In this document: piece after piece, positions 17,405 to 25,439 of the stretch
Layout: each line of letters opens with the position of its first letter
How positions within the stretch are numbered: position 1 is the first letter of the stretch
NCBI GenBank assembly: GCA_035532215.1
Contig: DATKRK010000451.1
Coordinates: 12,800-76,799, forward strand
Source of the DNA: JAICIG01 sp035532215
Lineage (GTDB): Bacteria > Planctomycetota > Planctomycetia > Pirellulales > JAICIG01
Direction: 5' to 3'
Length of the DNA: 64,000 nt
Program-made: the position numbers and the translations under genes
Notes under the pieces: generated by a model
The model's database searches: none
The model's input: only the letters and a program-made list of their open reading frames with translations
What the model was told of the DNA's origin: nothing

Positions 17405-18352
17405 ATGCCCGGTTATTTGGAAAATTTGACTTTACGTCTGGCCCAAGGCGTGAGCCAGTTGCCCGAGGAGCTGCGCCAGCGGCACGCGGCTTATCTGCTG
17501 GCCGCGCAGCGCGACGACGGCGGCTTCGCGGGGCGCGAAGGGGCGAGCGACTTGTACTATACGAGCTTCGCGCTGCGCAGCATGGCCTTGCTAGGCGTGC
17601 TGGATGGCGAGCCGGCGGCGCGGGCGGCGGCGTTTCTCAAGAGCCGGCTGGCGGGCCAAACGCCGATCATCGATTTCGTGTCGCTGTTGTACGGCGCCGC
17701 CTTGCTCGATTCGGCCGCCGGCATCGACGTGTTCCGCGAGGCGCCGGCCGGCTGGCAAGACAACCTGGCGGCGCTGTTCGAACAGTTTCGCCGGCCCGAC
17801 GGCGGCTACGCCAAAACCGAAGTCGGCCAATCGAGCAGCACTTACCATACGTTTCTGATCGTGCTCGCTTTGCAACTCATCGACCGCATGCCGCCCGAGC
17901 CCGAGCGGCTGGTCGCCTTCGTCCGTTCACGGCAGCGCGAGGACGGCGGCTTCGTCGAGATCGGGCCGATGCGCAAAAGCGGCACGAACCCGACCGCCGC
18001 CGCGGCGGGCCTGCTGAATATCTTGAACGCTTTCGACGACGAGACTCGCGATAGCGTGTGCGGCTTCCTGCTCGACGTGCAGAACGACGAAGGGGGCTTC
18101 ACGGCCAACACGCGGATTCCCTTGGCCGACGTGCTGAGCACGTTCACCGCCGCGCTGACGCTGGCCGACCTTGGCGCCCTGGCCGAGATCGACCTGCCGG
18201 CAGCCAGCCGTTACGTGCAGTCGATGGAACAGCCCGACGGCGGCTTCCGCGGCGGCGCCTGGGACGAAGGCGTCGACGTCGAGTACGCGTTTTACGGGCT
18301 GGGGGCGCTGGCGCTGCTCGAAACGGCGCCGGCGCCGCCGGACGATCGCTGA
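17405..18352 (+). CDS. Prenyltransferase/terpene-cyclase alpha-barrel repeat protein
   Basis: A 315-aa protein made of prenyltransferase-beta-type alpha/alpha-barrel repeats, seen as recurring DDGGFAG, PDGGYAKTE, EDGGFVEIG, DEGGFTANT and PDGGFRGG about 48 residues apart. Eukaryotic relatives are protein geranylgeranyltransferase beta subunits. Here the zinc ligands are not obvious, so transferase activity is uncertain. It has about half the length of the cyclase at 9425 and no DXDD. The ATG at 17405 is used. Together with the cyclase it frames the isoprenoid block; it may bind a prenylated intermediate. The substrate is unknown. Confidence 0.78.
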   Translation: MPGYLENLTLRLAQGVSQLPEELRQRHAAYLLAAQRDDGGFAGREGASDLYYTSFALRSMALLGVLDGEPAARAAAFLKSRLAGQTPIIDFVSLLYGAALLDSAAGIDVFREAPAGWQDNLAALFEQFRRPDGGYAKTEVGQSSSTYHTFLIVLALQLIDRMPPEPERLVAFVRSRQREDGGFVEIGPMRKSGTNPTAAAAGLLNILNAFDDETRDSVCGFLLDVQNDEGGFTANTRIPLADVLSTFTAALTLADLGALAEIDLPAASRYVQSMEQPDGGFRGGAWDEGVDVEYAFYGLGALALLETAPAPPDDR

Positions 18353-18450
18353 GCGAGCCCCGCGAGAGATGCAGTTCGCGGTTGGGTCCGCCCTCGCCTA
18401 AGTTCTCTCGAAGAGAGAGGAACAAGCCCGAGAAGGTCGTGCTTGGTCCG

Positions 18451-19014
18451 CTACTTTCCCGCGCGTTGAGCTTCGAGCAGCAGCTCCAGATAGCTGCGGC
18501 GTTCGCTTTCGCCCAGCGTTAGCGCCGCGGCGAGCGCCGCCAGCGCGGCCTCGGCGCGCGGCAAACTCTTGTCGTCGGCGATCAATTCGAGTTCGACGAA
18601 CGAGCCGACTCGCTCGACTTCGTCGAGCGAGACTTCCACGAGCTGTCCCTGCCAATCGAGATGCGTCTTGCGGCGTCGCTTCTCCACCGTCGCCACTGGC
18701 CGAAAACCGAGCGCTTCGAGCAGGCAGCCGAAATCGGCCAGCACGTCGTCGCCCGGCGGCAAATCCAATTCGAGTTCGCGCCGCGTCTTGCTCTCGGCAT
18801 TGACTTTCGGCCCCTTGTACGTGACGCGATTCGCGGCGCCGGCCCGCCGCAGCCGAAGCGCCTCGTCGGTGACGGCGAAATCGCGCGCCGGATGCGCGTA
18901 GTAGCGATCGGTCTGCAACTCCGGCTCGCCGGGCTGGCCGCCCAGTTCCGACAATCGCGCCAGCAGCGCTCGAAGTTCCGTGACTCGATATTTGCGTTCA
19001 ACCTCGAATTGCAT
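18451..19014 (-). CDS. CYTH domain protein (CyaB/triphosphatase-like)
   Basis: A 187-aa CYTH-fold protein. The signature ExExK appears at the very start as EVERKYR (residues 4-10). Alternating charged strands follow, with RLRR, VTYKGPK, RRELELDL and FVELELI, which line the triphosphate tunnel in this superfamily. Members hydrolyse inorganic triphosphate or thiamine triphosphate, or cyclise ATP; which applies here cannot be decided from the sequence. It is convergent with the prenyltransferase-fold gene. A CHAD protein, the usual partner of CYTH in polyphosphate biology, is encoded separately at 24063. Confidence 0.88.
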   Translation of the reverse strand: MQFEVERKYRVTELRALLARLSELGGQPGEPELQTDRYYAHPARDFAVTDEALRLRRAGAANRVTYKGPKVNAESKTRRELELDLPPGDDVLADFGCLLEALGFRPVATVEKRRRKTHLDWQGQLVEVSLDEVERVGSFVELELIADDKSLPRAEAALAALAAALTLGESERRSYLELLLEAQRAGK

Positions 19015-19246
19015 CAGGGCGCCAGATTTGGGGTGTAGGTTTAACCGGCCTCATGCCGACCTTGAACCGTGACGAGAAACGCCGCGATTCGGCGGTTCAG
19101 TTTTGGATTGCAATTTATGGACCTCCTGTCGTATAGGCAAGCGCCTCGCCCGCGTGCGAACAACTTCGTTTGCCGCGCCGCCGACGCCCCAGCATGTTAA
19201 TGGCGCCCTGTTTGCCGGCTACGCGGCTTCGAACTCGGAAGAGCGC

Positions 19247-19276
19247 TTGGCGTTCTTCGGACATCTTGTTTACAAT
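19247..19276 (+). promoter_or_regulatory. Candidate sigma70-type promoter for gnd
   Basis: TTGGCG at 19247-19252 and TACAAT at 19271-19276 are separated by 18 bp. The resulting leader would be about 125 nt. The leader contains a tandem TTCTTGCGATCAACA pair (about 19324-19355). The rest of the 394-bp gap 19015-19408 shows nothing I can identify. Confidence 0.35.
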
Positions 19277-19408
19277 CTCGGCCGGACGCGCGGGCCAACG
19301 CCGCCGGCGCGGGGCGCGGAGGTTTCTTGCGATCAACAGATTCTTGCGATCAACAAGCGAACCGATCGCGGCGGCGGGCCGCGGTCATCGGCAGGAAGGA
19401 GTCGGACG

Positions 19409-20443
19409 ATGCAACTGGGCATGATCGGGCTGGGTCGAATGGGCGCCAACATGGTGCGGCGCTTGATGCGCGCCGGCCACGAGTGCGTGGTCTACGACGT
19501 ACACCCCGAGGCCGTGCAGTCTCTCGTCAAGGAAGGCGCCATCGGCGCCAATTCGCTGGAGGATTTCGTCAAGCAGCTCAAGCCGCCGCGCGCCGCTTGG
19601 CTGATGGTCCCCGCCGCCTTCGTCGATCAATCGATCGCTTCGCTCGCCGCACGGCTCGCCAGCGACGATTGCATAATTGACGGCGGCAACTCGTACTACC
19701 ACGACGACATTCGCCGCGCCGGCGAACTGAAGCCCAAGGGCATTCACTACGTCGACGTCGGCACCAGCGGCGGCGTGTGGGGACTGGAACGCGGCTATTG
19801 CCAGATGATCGGCGGAGAAACGCAGGTCGTCGAGCGGCTCGATCCGATCTTTTCCGCCTTGGCGCCGGGCGTCGGGAGCGCCGAACGCACGCCGGGCCGC
19901 GAACAGGGCGGCACGGCCGAACAGGGCTGCACGGCCGAACAGGGCTATCTGCACTGCGGCCCCAACGGCGCCGGGCACTTCGTCAAAATGGTGCACAACG
20001 GCATCGAGTACGGCATCATGGCCGCCTACGCCGAGGGCCTGAACATCCTGCACCATGCCAACGTCGGCAAGCGGCAAGATGAAATCGACGCCGAAACGAC
20101 GCCGCTGCGGAATCCGGAATACTATCAATACGACATCAACCTGGCCGACGTGGCCGAGCTTTGGCGCCGCGGCAGCGTGGTCGGCTCGTGGCTCTTGGAT
20201 CTGACGGCCAGCGCTCTGCTGAAAAGCCCCGACCTGGCCAAGTTCGCCGGTCGCGTGTCCGACTCGGGCGAAGGCCGCTGGACGATCACCGCCGCCATCG
20301 ACGAAGCCGTGCCGGCGCCGGTGCTGAGCGCGGCCCTCTACGAACGCTTCAGCTCGCGCGGCGAGGCCGAGTTCGCCGGGAAGCTGATGTCGGCGATGCG
20401 GTTCGAGTTCGGCGGGCACATCGAGAAAGCGGCAGGGCAGTAA
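19409..20443 (+). CDS. gnd: 6-phosphogluconate dehydrogenase, decarboxylating (short form)
   Basis: Oxidises and decarboxylates 6-phosphogluconate to ribulose 5-phosphate in the pentose phosphate pathway. The 344-aa length fits the short GndA/YqeC branch. The nucleotide-binding loop GLGRMGANMVRRL is at 7-19, the substrate segment TSGGVWGLERGYCQMIGG near 124, and the catalytic-region HFVKMVHNGIEYG near 190. AAGGAG at 19396-19401 with an 8-nt spacer fixes the start. A low-complexity insertion at about residues 153-178 contains an 18-bp tandem duplication (TAEQG repeated) in the loop before YLHCGP. The next gene begins 2 bp after the stop. Confidence 0.93.
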   Translation: MQLGMIGLGRMGANMVRRLMRAGHECVVYDVHPEAVQSLVKEGAIGANSLEDFVKQLKPPRAAWLMVPAAFVDQSIASLAARLASDDCIIDGGNSYYHDDIRRAGELKPKGIHYVDVGTSGGVWGLERGYCQMIGGETQVVERLDPIFSALAPGVGSAERTPGREQGGTAEQGCTAEQGYLHCGPNGAGHFVKMVHNGIEYGIMAAYAEGLNILHHANVGKRQDEIDAETTPLRNPEYYQYDINLADVAELWRRGSVVGSWLLDLTASALLKSPDLAKFAGRVSDSGEGRWTITAAIDEAVPAPVLSAALYERFSSRGEAEFAGKLMSAMRFEFGGHIEKAAGQ

Positions 20444-20445
20444 CC

Positions 20446-21126
20446 GTGACGAAAACTGAAAGCGTCGTATTTCTGCTCGACGTCGATAACACGCTGGTGG
20501 ATAACGATCGGGTCGCGGGCGATCTGAAACGCCACCTGATCGAGGCCTTCGGCCACGAACGGCAAGAGCGCTACTGGGCGATCTTCGAGGAACTGCGCAG
20601 AGAACTAGGTTACGCCGACTACCTGGGTGCGTTGCAACGCTACCGGGTCGAAAACCCGCGCGACCCCAACTTGCTGGCCATCTCCTCGTACCTAGTTGAC
20701 TATCCGTTCGCCAATCGGCTGTTTCCCGGCTCGCTCGATGTCATCGAGCGCCTCAACGAGTGGGGTTCTGCCGTGATTTTGACGGACGGCGACGTGGTAT
20801 TTCAGCCGCGCAAGGTCGAACGCTCGGGGCTGTACGACGCCGTCGCAGGCCGCGTGCTGATCTACATCCACAAGGAACAAGAACTTAACGACGTCGAAGA
20901 GCGCTATCCGGCCGAGCACTACGTGCTGGTCGACGACAAGCTGCGAATTCTGACGGCAATCAAAAAAGTCTGGGGGTCGCGGCTGACGACCGTCTTTCCG
21001 CGGCAAGGCCACTACGCCCACGACCCGCAAGCGCTCGCCGACTACCCGCCGGCCGACATCACGATCGAGCGGATCGGCGATCTTTTGGGATACGATCTGC
21101 CCGCCCTGTTGAAAGCGGCAGGGTAA
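20446..21126 (+). CDS. HAD superfamily hydrolase
   Basis: A 226-aa haloacid-dehalogenase-type phosphatase. Motif I is DVDNTLVDND (residues 12-21, nucleophile D12), motif II is ILTDGD near 108, the motif III Lys lies in PRKVERSGL, and the acidic motif IV is VLVDDK near 164. The GTG start at 20446 lies 2 bp after the gnd stop, so the two are translated from one transcript. Linkage to gnd and pgi suggests a sugar-phosphate or phosphate-housekeeping substrate, but the substrate is not readable from sequence. Confidence 0.88.
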   Translation: MTKTESVVFLLDVDNTLVDNDRVAGDLKRHLIEAFGHERQERYWAIFEELRRELGYADYLGALQRYRVENPRDPNLLAISSYLVDYPFANRLFPGSLDVIERLNEWGSAVILTDGDVVFQPRKVERSGLYDAVAGRVLIYIHKEQELNDVEERYPAEHYVLVDDKLRILTAIKKVWGSRLTTVFPRQGHYAHDPQALADYPPADITIERIGDLLGYDLPALLKAAG

Positions 21127-21140
21127 TGGAACGATTCTGG

Positions 21141-21298
21141 AAAGGAGATGGGGGGATGAGGAGGAGATGAGGGGATGAAGATTGAATTTTTTACCTGACA
21201 TGCGCAGTTCGGTGATTTCCGAGGCTCGGTTACGGACCTCGAATTGACTAACTCCTGTCTTTCATCTCCTTATCTCCTCTGCATCCCCCTATCCCCTT
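21141..21298. repeat. Imperfect inverted repeat, about 39-bp purine/pyrimidine arms
   Basis: A purine-rich arm at 21141-21179 (GGAGATGGGGGGATGAGGAG core) is matched by a pyrimidine-rich reverse complement at 21260-21298 with several mismatches. It fills the 223-bp space between the HAD gene and pgi. It could fold into a long hairpin in the leader of pgi. Confidence 0.55.
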
Positions 21299-21349
21299 TA
21301 AAAAAGCCGGACCGACCCCCGGCGATCGCCTTCGCTGAGGAATAAGAAC

Positions 21350-22990
21350 ATGACGGAAGCCGTTCTCCCCTTGAGGCAACGACCGGCCTGGAAGGCGCTC
21401 GAAGCGCATTACGAGACGCTGCGCGACGTCCATTTACGGACCTTGTTCGCCGACAACCCCGAGCGCGGCCAACGGCTCTCGCTCGAAGCGCTGGGCTTGT
21501 ACCTCGATTATTCCAAGAACCGCATCGCCGACGAAACGCTCAAGCTGCTCGTTCAGTTGGCCGCAGAGTCGGGCGTGAAAGAGCGGATCGAGGCCATGTT
21601 TCGCGGCGAGAAAATCAACTTCACCGAGCATCGCGCCGTGCTGCACGTCGCCTTGCGGGCGCCCAAGGGGGCGTCGATCGTTGTCGACGGCGAGAACGTC
21701 GTGCCGCAAGTGCATGCCGTGCTCGACAAGATGAGCCATTTCGCCGAACGCGTTCGTAGCGGCGCCTGGACCGGCTATACGGGCAAGCGCATTCGCAACG
21801 TCGTCAATATCGGCATCGGCGGCTCGGACCTGGGACCGGTGATGGCCTGCGAGGCGCTGCGGCACTACAGCGATCGGGGCCTTTCGATGCGGTTCGTCTC
21901 CAACGTCGACGGAACCGACTTCGTCGAGGCGACGCACGGACTCGACCCGGCCGAGACGCTATTCATCGTCTCGTCGAAGACCTTCACCACGCTGGAAACG
22001 CTGACCAACGCCCATTCGGCGCGAGACTGGTGCCTGGCCGCGCTCAGGGACGAAAAAGCCGTCGCCAAGCATTTCGCGGCCGTATCCACCAACGCCCAGG
22101 AGGTGGCCAAGTTCGGCATCGACACGGCCAACATGTTCGAATTCTGGGATTGGGTCGGCGGCCGGTATTCGCTCGATTCGGCGATCGGCTTGTCGCTGAT
22201 GACGGCGATCGGGCCCGCGTATTTCCGCGAGATGCTGGCCGGCATGCACGCCATGGACGAGCACTTCCGCACGGCGCCGTTTGCGCAGAACCTGCCGGCG
22301 CTGTTGGCGTTGATCGGGCTGTGGTACATCGATTTCTTCGGCGCCGAGACGGTCGCCATCCTGCCCTACGACCACTATCTCGGCCGGCTGAGCGCGTACT
22401 TGCAGCAGCTCGACATGGAAAGCAATGGCAAGCACGTCGATCTCGACGGCAAGCCCGTCGACTATCAAACCGGGCCGATCGTCTGGGGACAGCCGGGCAC
22501 CAACGGCCAGCACGCCTACTACCAATTGATCCACCAGGGGACGCGGCTGATTCCCTGCGACTTCATCGGCTTTTGCCAATCGCTCAACCCGCTCGGCCAA
22601 CACCACGACCTGCTGATGGCCAACGTCTTCGCCCAGACCGAGGCGCTGGCCTTCGGCAAGACGGCCGAAGAAGTGGCCGCCGACGGCGCGGCGCCGCCGC
22701 TCGTTCCGCACCGCACCTTCGACGGCAATCGGCCGACCAATACCCTGCTGGCCGATCGGCTGACGCCCGAGATTCTAGGCAAGCTGATCGCACTGTACGA
22801 GCACAAGGTGTTCGTGCAGGGCTCGATCTGGCGGATCAACTCGTTCGACCAGTGGGGCGTGGAGTTGGGCAAGGTGCTCGCGCAGCGGATGATTCCCGAG
22901 CTGCAAAGCCAGCAAGAACCGGCGTTGGCGCACGACAGTTCGACGAACGCGTTAATTCGGCGTTATCGCGGGCGCAAGGCGGGCGGGTAG
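21350..22990 (+). CDS. pgi: Glucose-6-phosphate isomerase
   Basis: Interconverts glucose 6-phosphate and fructose 6-phosphate in the cytoplasm. The 546-aa length matches the long bacterial form. Visible family signatures are NIGIGGSDLGPVM near 147-159, SKTFTTLETLTNA near 209, the motif VGGRYSLDSAIGLS near 268, and QGTNGQH-like QPGTNGQHAYYQLIHQG near 385 with the catalytic Glu/His region. The C-terminal GSIWRINSFDQWGVELGK signature is complete. It lies downstream of gnd and a HAD gene, giving a sugar-phosphate neighbourhood, but a 223-bp gap with an inverted repeat suggests separate expression. Confidence 0.97.
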   Translation: MTEAVLPLRQRPAWKALEAHYETLRDVHLRTLFADNPERGQRLSLEALGLYLDYSKNRIADETLKLLVQLAAESGVKERIEAMFRGEKINFTEHRAVLHVALRAPKGASIVVDGENVVPQVHAVLDKMSHFAERVRSGAWTGYTGKRIRNVVNIGIGGSDLGPVMACEALRHYSDRGLSMRFVSNVDGTDFVEATHGLDPAETLFIVSSKTFTTLETLTNAHSARDWCLAALRDEKAVAKHFAAVSTNAQEVAKFGIDTANMFEFWDWVGGRYSLDSAIGLSLMTAIGPAYFREMLAGMHAMDEHFRTAPFAQNLPALLALIGLWYIDFFGAETVAILPYDHYLGRLSAYLQQLDMESNGKHVDLDGKPVDYQTGPIVWGQPGTNGQHAYYQLIHQGTRLIPCDFIGFCQSLNPLGQHHDLLMANVFAQTEALAFGKTAEEVAADGAAPPLVPHRTFDGNRPTNTLLADRLTPEILGKLIALYEHKVFVQGSIWRINSFDQWGVELGKVLAQRMIPELQSQQEPALAHDSSTNALIRRYRGRKAGG

Positions 22991-23108
22991 GGCGGAGCGC
23001 CAGATCACCATCCGCGATTCTGCGACAGCCGAAACGCAGGCATTTAGGGCGCCATGCTTTCACGCTTGCGCAGCAAGGGGGTAAGCATGCGGTCCTCGTG
23101 GCGATGCA

Positions 23109-23146
23109 GCCATGCCTACGCCGACTGGCGCCGGCGAAGGCATGGC
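23109..23146. repeat. GC-rich hairpin after pgi
   Basis: GCCATGCCTACGCCG at 23109-23123 pairs with CGGCGAAGGCATGGC at 23132-23146 with one mismatch. It lies in the gap 22991-23232 between converging genes. It has no T-tract, so it is more likely a repeat than a classical terminator. Confidence 0.5.
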
Positions 23147-23232
23147 GCCCAACGCTAGATTTTGCCTGTCGCGTTGCAGAATAGCGGGCGGCGACTTAGC
23201 GCCACGCGCTGATATCCACGCCAGCAATCTCA

Positions 23233-23625
23233 TTACCTTCGCTTTCCCAGCGGCGACGGGAAATAAGGCGCCTGTTCCAACGTCGGCGAAGCGGCCGGCG
23301 CTGGAACTGCACGACCGCGACGAATCGAAGGACCGAAGATCAGCCAGGCGGCCATCGCCGCGGCGGCCAAAACGTTCCGCAGCCGCCAAAGCTTTTTGGC
23401 GGCCGCCGCGTCGGCTTGCGGGGCGTCGCTGCCCGTCACCAGCCAGATCAAGGCGCCCAGGCTCACGATCACCAGAAAATTCAAACCTGGCGAGATCCGA
23501 TAGCCGGCCGCCGTCTTGGCAAAGTTTTCCGAGAGCCACGTCGAGAATAACCGGTTGCTTGAAAACACATCAACAATCGTCATCATGCCCGTGACGATAC
23601 AAAGCAGCGTCGTCAGCCTTCCCAC
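23233..23625 (-). CDS. Small membrane protein of unknown function
   Basis: A 130-aa protein with three hydrophobic segments at about 4-20, 48-63 and 84-100, and an Ala/Pro-rich tail ending SPLGKRR. I chose the GTG at 23625 because GGAG lies 10 nt upstream and the first hydrophobic segment then begins at once; the frame stays open to 23961 across a repeat element with unnatural composition. The family is not recognised. It converges on pgi. It could be an annotation artefact of a GC-rich region, but the regular alternation of hydrophobic segments argues for a real gene. Confidence 0.5.
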   Translation of the reverse strand: MGRLTTLLCIVTGMMTIVDVFSSNRLFSTWLSENFAKTAAGYRISPGLNFLVIVSLGALIWLVTGSDAPQADAAAAKKLWRLRNVLAAAAMAAWLIFGPSIRRGRAVPAPAASPTLEQAPYFPSPLGKRR

Positions 23626-23805
23626 GAACCCATCTCCGCTTCCGCACGAAACCCAAGCTTGAGGGAATTGTTCAGCATGGCTGGCTGAAGTCAAATCCGC
23701 CGCCGAGCGAGGTAAACTTTGCGGGCCGCAAGTATTTGCCGGTTTACCTGAAACTCGTACGCGGCGCCACCCGCAGACTCGCGTGGCCGCCTCGGCGCGC
23801 GTCAG

Positions 23806-23923
23806 GGCGTAAGTAGACGTTCGCGCCAAAGCCTGTAGGGCACGTCCTCCGTGGCGTGCCGTGAAGTGCGGGAATCTCGGCGATTCGCGCTTCCCTGAAC
23901 GCCGCGGAGGGCGTGCCCTACGG
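23806..23923. repeat. Copy A of the GTAGGGCAYG repeat family
   Basis: Arms at 23833-23866 and 23891-23923 are imperfect reverse complements built on GTAGGGCACG-CCTCCG-GGCG. The same 33-bp word makes up the tandem array at 44053-44217. The adjoining 23806-23832 (AAGTAGACGTTCGCG core) matches the flank of that array (44211-44243, inverted), so both copies share about 60 bp of structure. The gap 23626-24062 holds this element and no supported gene. Confidence 0.75.
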
Positions 23924-24062
23924 AATATCGGCAAACACGGCGGATCTGGCGACCGCCGCACCGAGTGTTATGATTGCTAAGACCGATTGGGCCAGGCCGA
24001 ATTCGTGCGCCGAGACGCCAGAGACGCGCCGCCCAGGAGGGTCCGCACCGAGGCTTAACGCG

Positions 24063-25010
24063 ATGGCATACCGGTTGAAGATTGACAAATCGTCGAAGGC
24101 GGGCGTCCGCAAAATCGTGCATGAGCAGCTCGACGACGCGATTCGCGGGTTGGAGAGCGTCGGCGAGGAGCGGGCGAACCAGGTCCACGACATCCGGGTA
24201 CGCTTGAAGAAACTTCGGGCGGCGCTGCGGCTGGTGCGCAGCGCCATCGGCGGCCACTACCACGTGGAAAACGTCTGCTTTCGCGACGCGGCCCATCAGC
24301 TTTCGCAGCAGCGCGACGTCCAGGCGGCGCAGGAGGTGCTGGCCATGCTGGCCGACCGCGCCCGGCGCGAGGGCGTCGACGCGGCGGCTTTGGAAACGCT
24401 CGAGTCGTGCCGCCGGCGATTGGACGAAGAGCAACAGGCGCTGGCCGAGCAGGCGACGAGCGAAACGTGGTTGCGCCTGGCCGGCATGCTGCGCGCTGCG
24501 GCCGAGCGCGTCGACGCGTGGACGAACGAAATCCGCGACTTCGAAACGATCGCCGAAGGTTTGGAAAACAGCTATCGCCGCGGCCGGCGGGCGATGCAAT
24601 GCGCGCTCGAGCGACCGACTCCGGAAACGCTGCACGAGTGGCGCAAGCAGGCGAAATATCATCGCTATCAAGTCAACTTGCTCGAAGAAGCGTGGCCCGA
24701 GGCGATGAAAGCCCGGGGCAAATCGCTCAAGCGACTTTCCGATCTGTTGGGCGACGATCACGACCTGGTCGTGCTGCGCGAAAAACTTCAGTCGGTCGCC
24801 GCCGAAACCGCCGCCGACGTCGCGCTGGCCGAATGCCTCGAACTGGTCGATCGCCGCCGCGGCGAAATCCTCGACGAATTGAAGCCGCTGGGCCGTTGGC
24901 TCTACGCCGAAAAGCCCAAGCAGTTGCGCGGTCGCATCGCCAGCTATTGGCGGATCGCCCGCTCGGAAACGAATCGCGCCCGCAGTCGTGAGCGGTCCGA
25001 AGTCCCTTAG
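24063..25010 (+). CDS. CHAD domain protein
   Basis: A 315-aa all-helical protein of the CHAD family. Conserved histidines and basic residues are visible in VHDIRVRLKKLRAALRLV (about 42-59), LHEWRKQAKYHRYQ (about 195-208) and LGDDHDL near 235. CHAD proteins bind inorganic polyphosphate and localise to polyphosphate granules in other bacteria. The ATG at 24063 is taken. Its stop overlaps the end of the convergent secreted-protein gene by 4 bp. A CYTH protein, often fused to CHAD, is encoded 5 kb away, not next to it. Confidence 0.9.
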   Translation: MAYRLKIDKSSKAGVRKIVHEQLDDAIRGLESVGEERANQVHDIRVRLKKLRAALRLVRSAIGGHYHVENVCFRDAAHQLSQQRDVQAAQEVLAMLADRARREGVDAAALETLESCRRRLDEEQQALAEQATSETWLRLAGMLRAAAERVDAWTNEIRDFETIAEGLENSYRRGRRAMQCALERPTPETLHEWRKQAKYHRYQVNLLEEAWPEAMKARGKSLKRLSDLLGDDHDLVVLREKLQSVAAETAADVALAECLELVDRRRGEILDELKPLGRWLYAEKPKQLRGRIASYWRIARSETNRARSRERSEVP

Positions 25011-25294
25011 AACTGACCGCCGGTCTGAGCCCACGATTCGAACAGGTTCAGATTGTCGTAGACGTAGCCGCCGACGTTGATCGTGCTTCGCATTTGGCGA
25101 AATCCGCCGTTGAAGTACGCACCCTGCGGGCGGGTGTAATACGGCCCGCCGCGAGCCCGGCGGCCGACCTGCACCGGAGTCTCCGGCTTGTGGCTGTAAT
25201 ACGACCGCTGAAACATCCACTTTTCGGCCTGGGCCGTTTCCACACAGCACAGACCGAATGCCAACAACGTCGCCGCGAAGATCAAGGGTTTCAT
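25007..25294 (-). CDS. Small secreted protein
   Basis: A 95-aa precursor with a clear signal peptide: MKPL, the hydrophobic IFAATLLAFGLCC and a cleavage site after AQA (about residue 24). The mature 71 residues are Tyr/Gly/Arg-rich (SYYSHK, GGPYYTRPQGAYFNGGFRQ, INVGGYVYDN), the style of short planctomycete exported proteins of unknown function. The ATG at 25294 is used; the open frame extends further upstream without biological sense. It converges on the CHAD gene, which it overlaps by 4 bp. Confidence 0.75.
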   Translation of the reverse strand: MKPLIFAATLLAFGLCCVETAQAEKWMFQRSYYSHKPETPVQVGRRARGGPYYTRPQGAYFNGGFRQMRSTINVGGYVYDNLNLFESWAQTGGQF

Positions 25295-25439
25295 ACTTTC
25301 AGCTTGATTGGCCGCCGGGCGTCTGTCCAGCAAAAACCGCCTCGCTTTTTTCGAGCCGGCAGCGATACGGCTCGGTGGCATTTCAAGCAGCGTTCGGCGC
25401 CCAATTGAGAGATCGCCTTGAACCTGCTCCAATACGACG

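Noticed and set aside
23060..23594. Overlapping frames of about 160 codons on both strands
   Set aside because: They are low-complexity Arg/Ala/Ser frames crossing a hairpin; only the minus-strand frame ending at 23233 has membrane segments and a ribosome-binding site.
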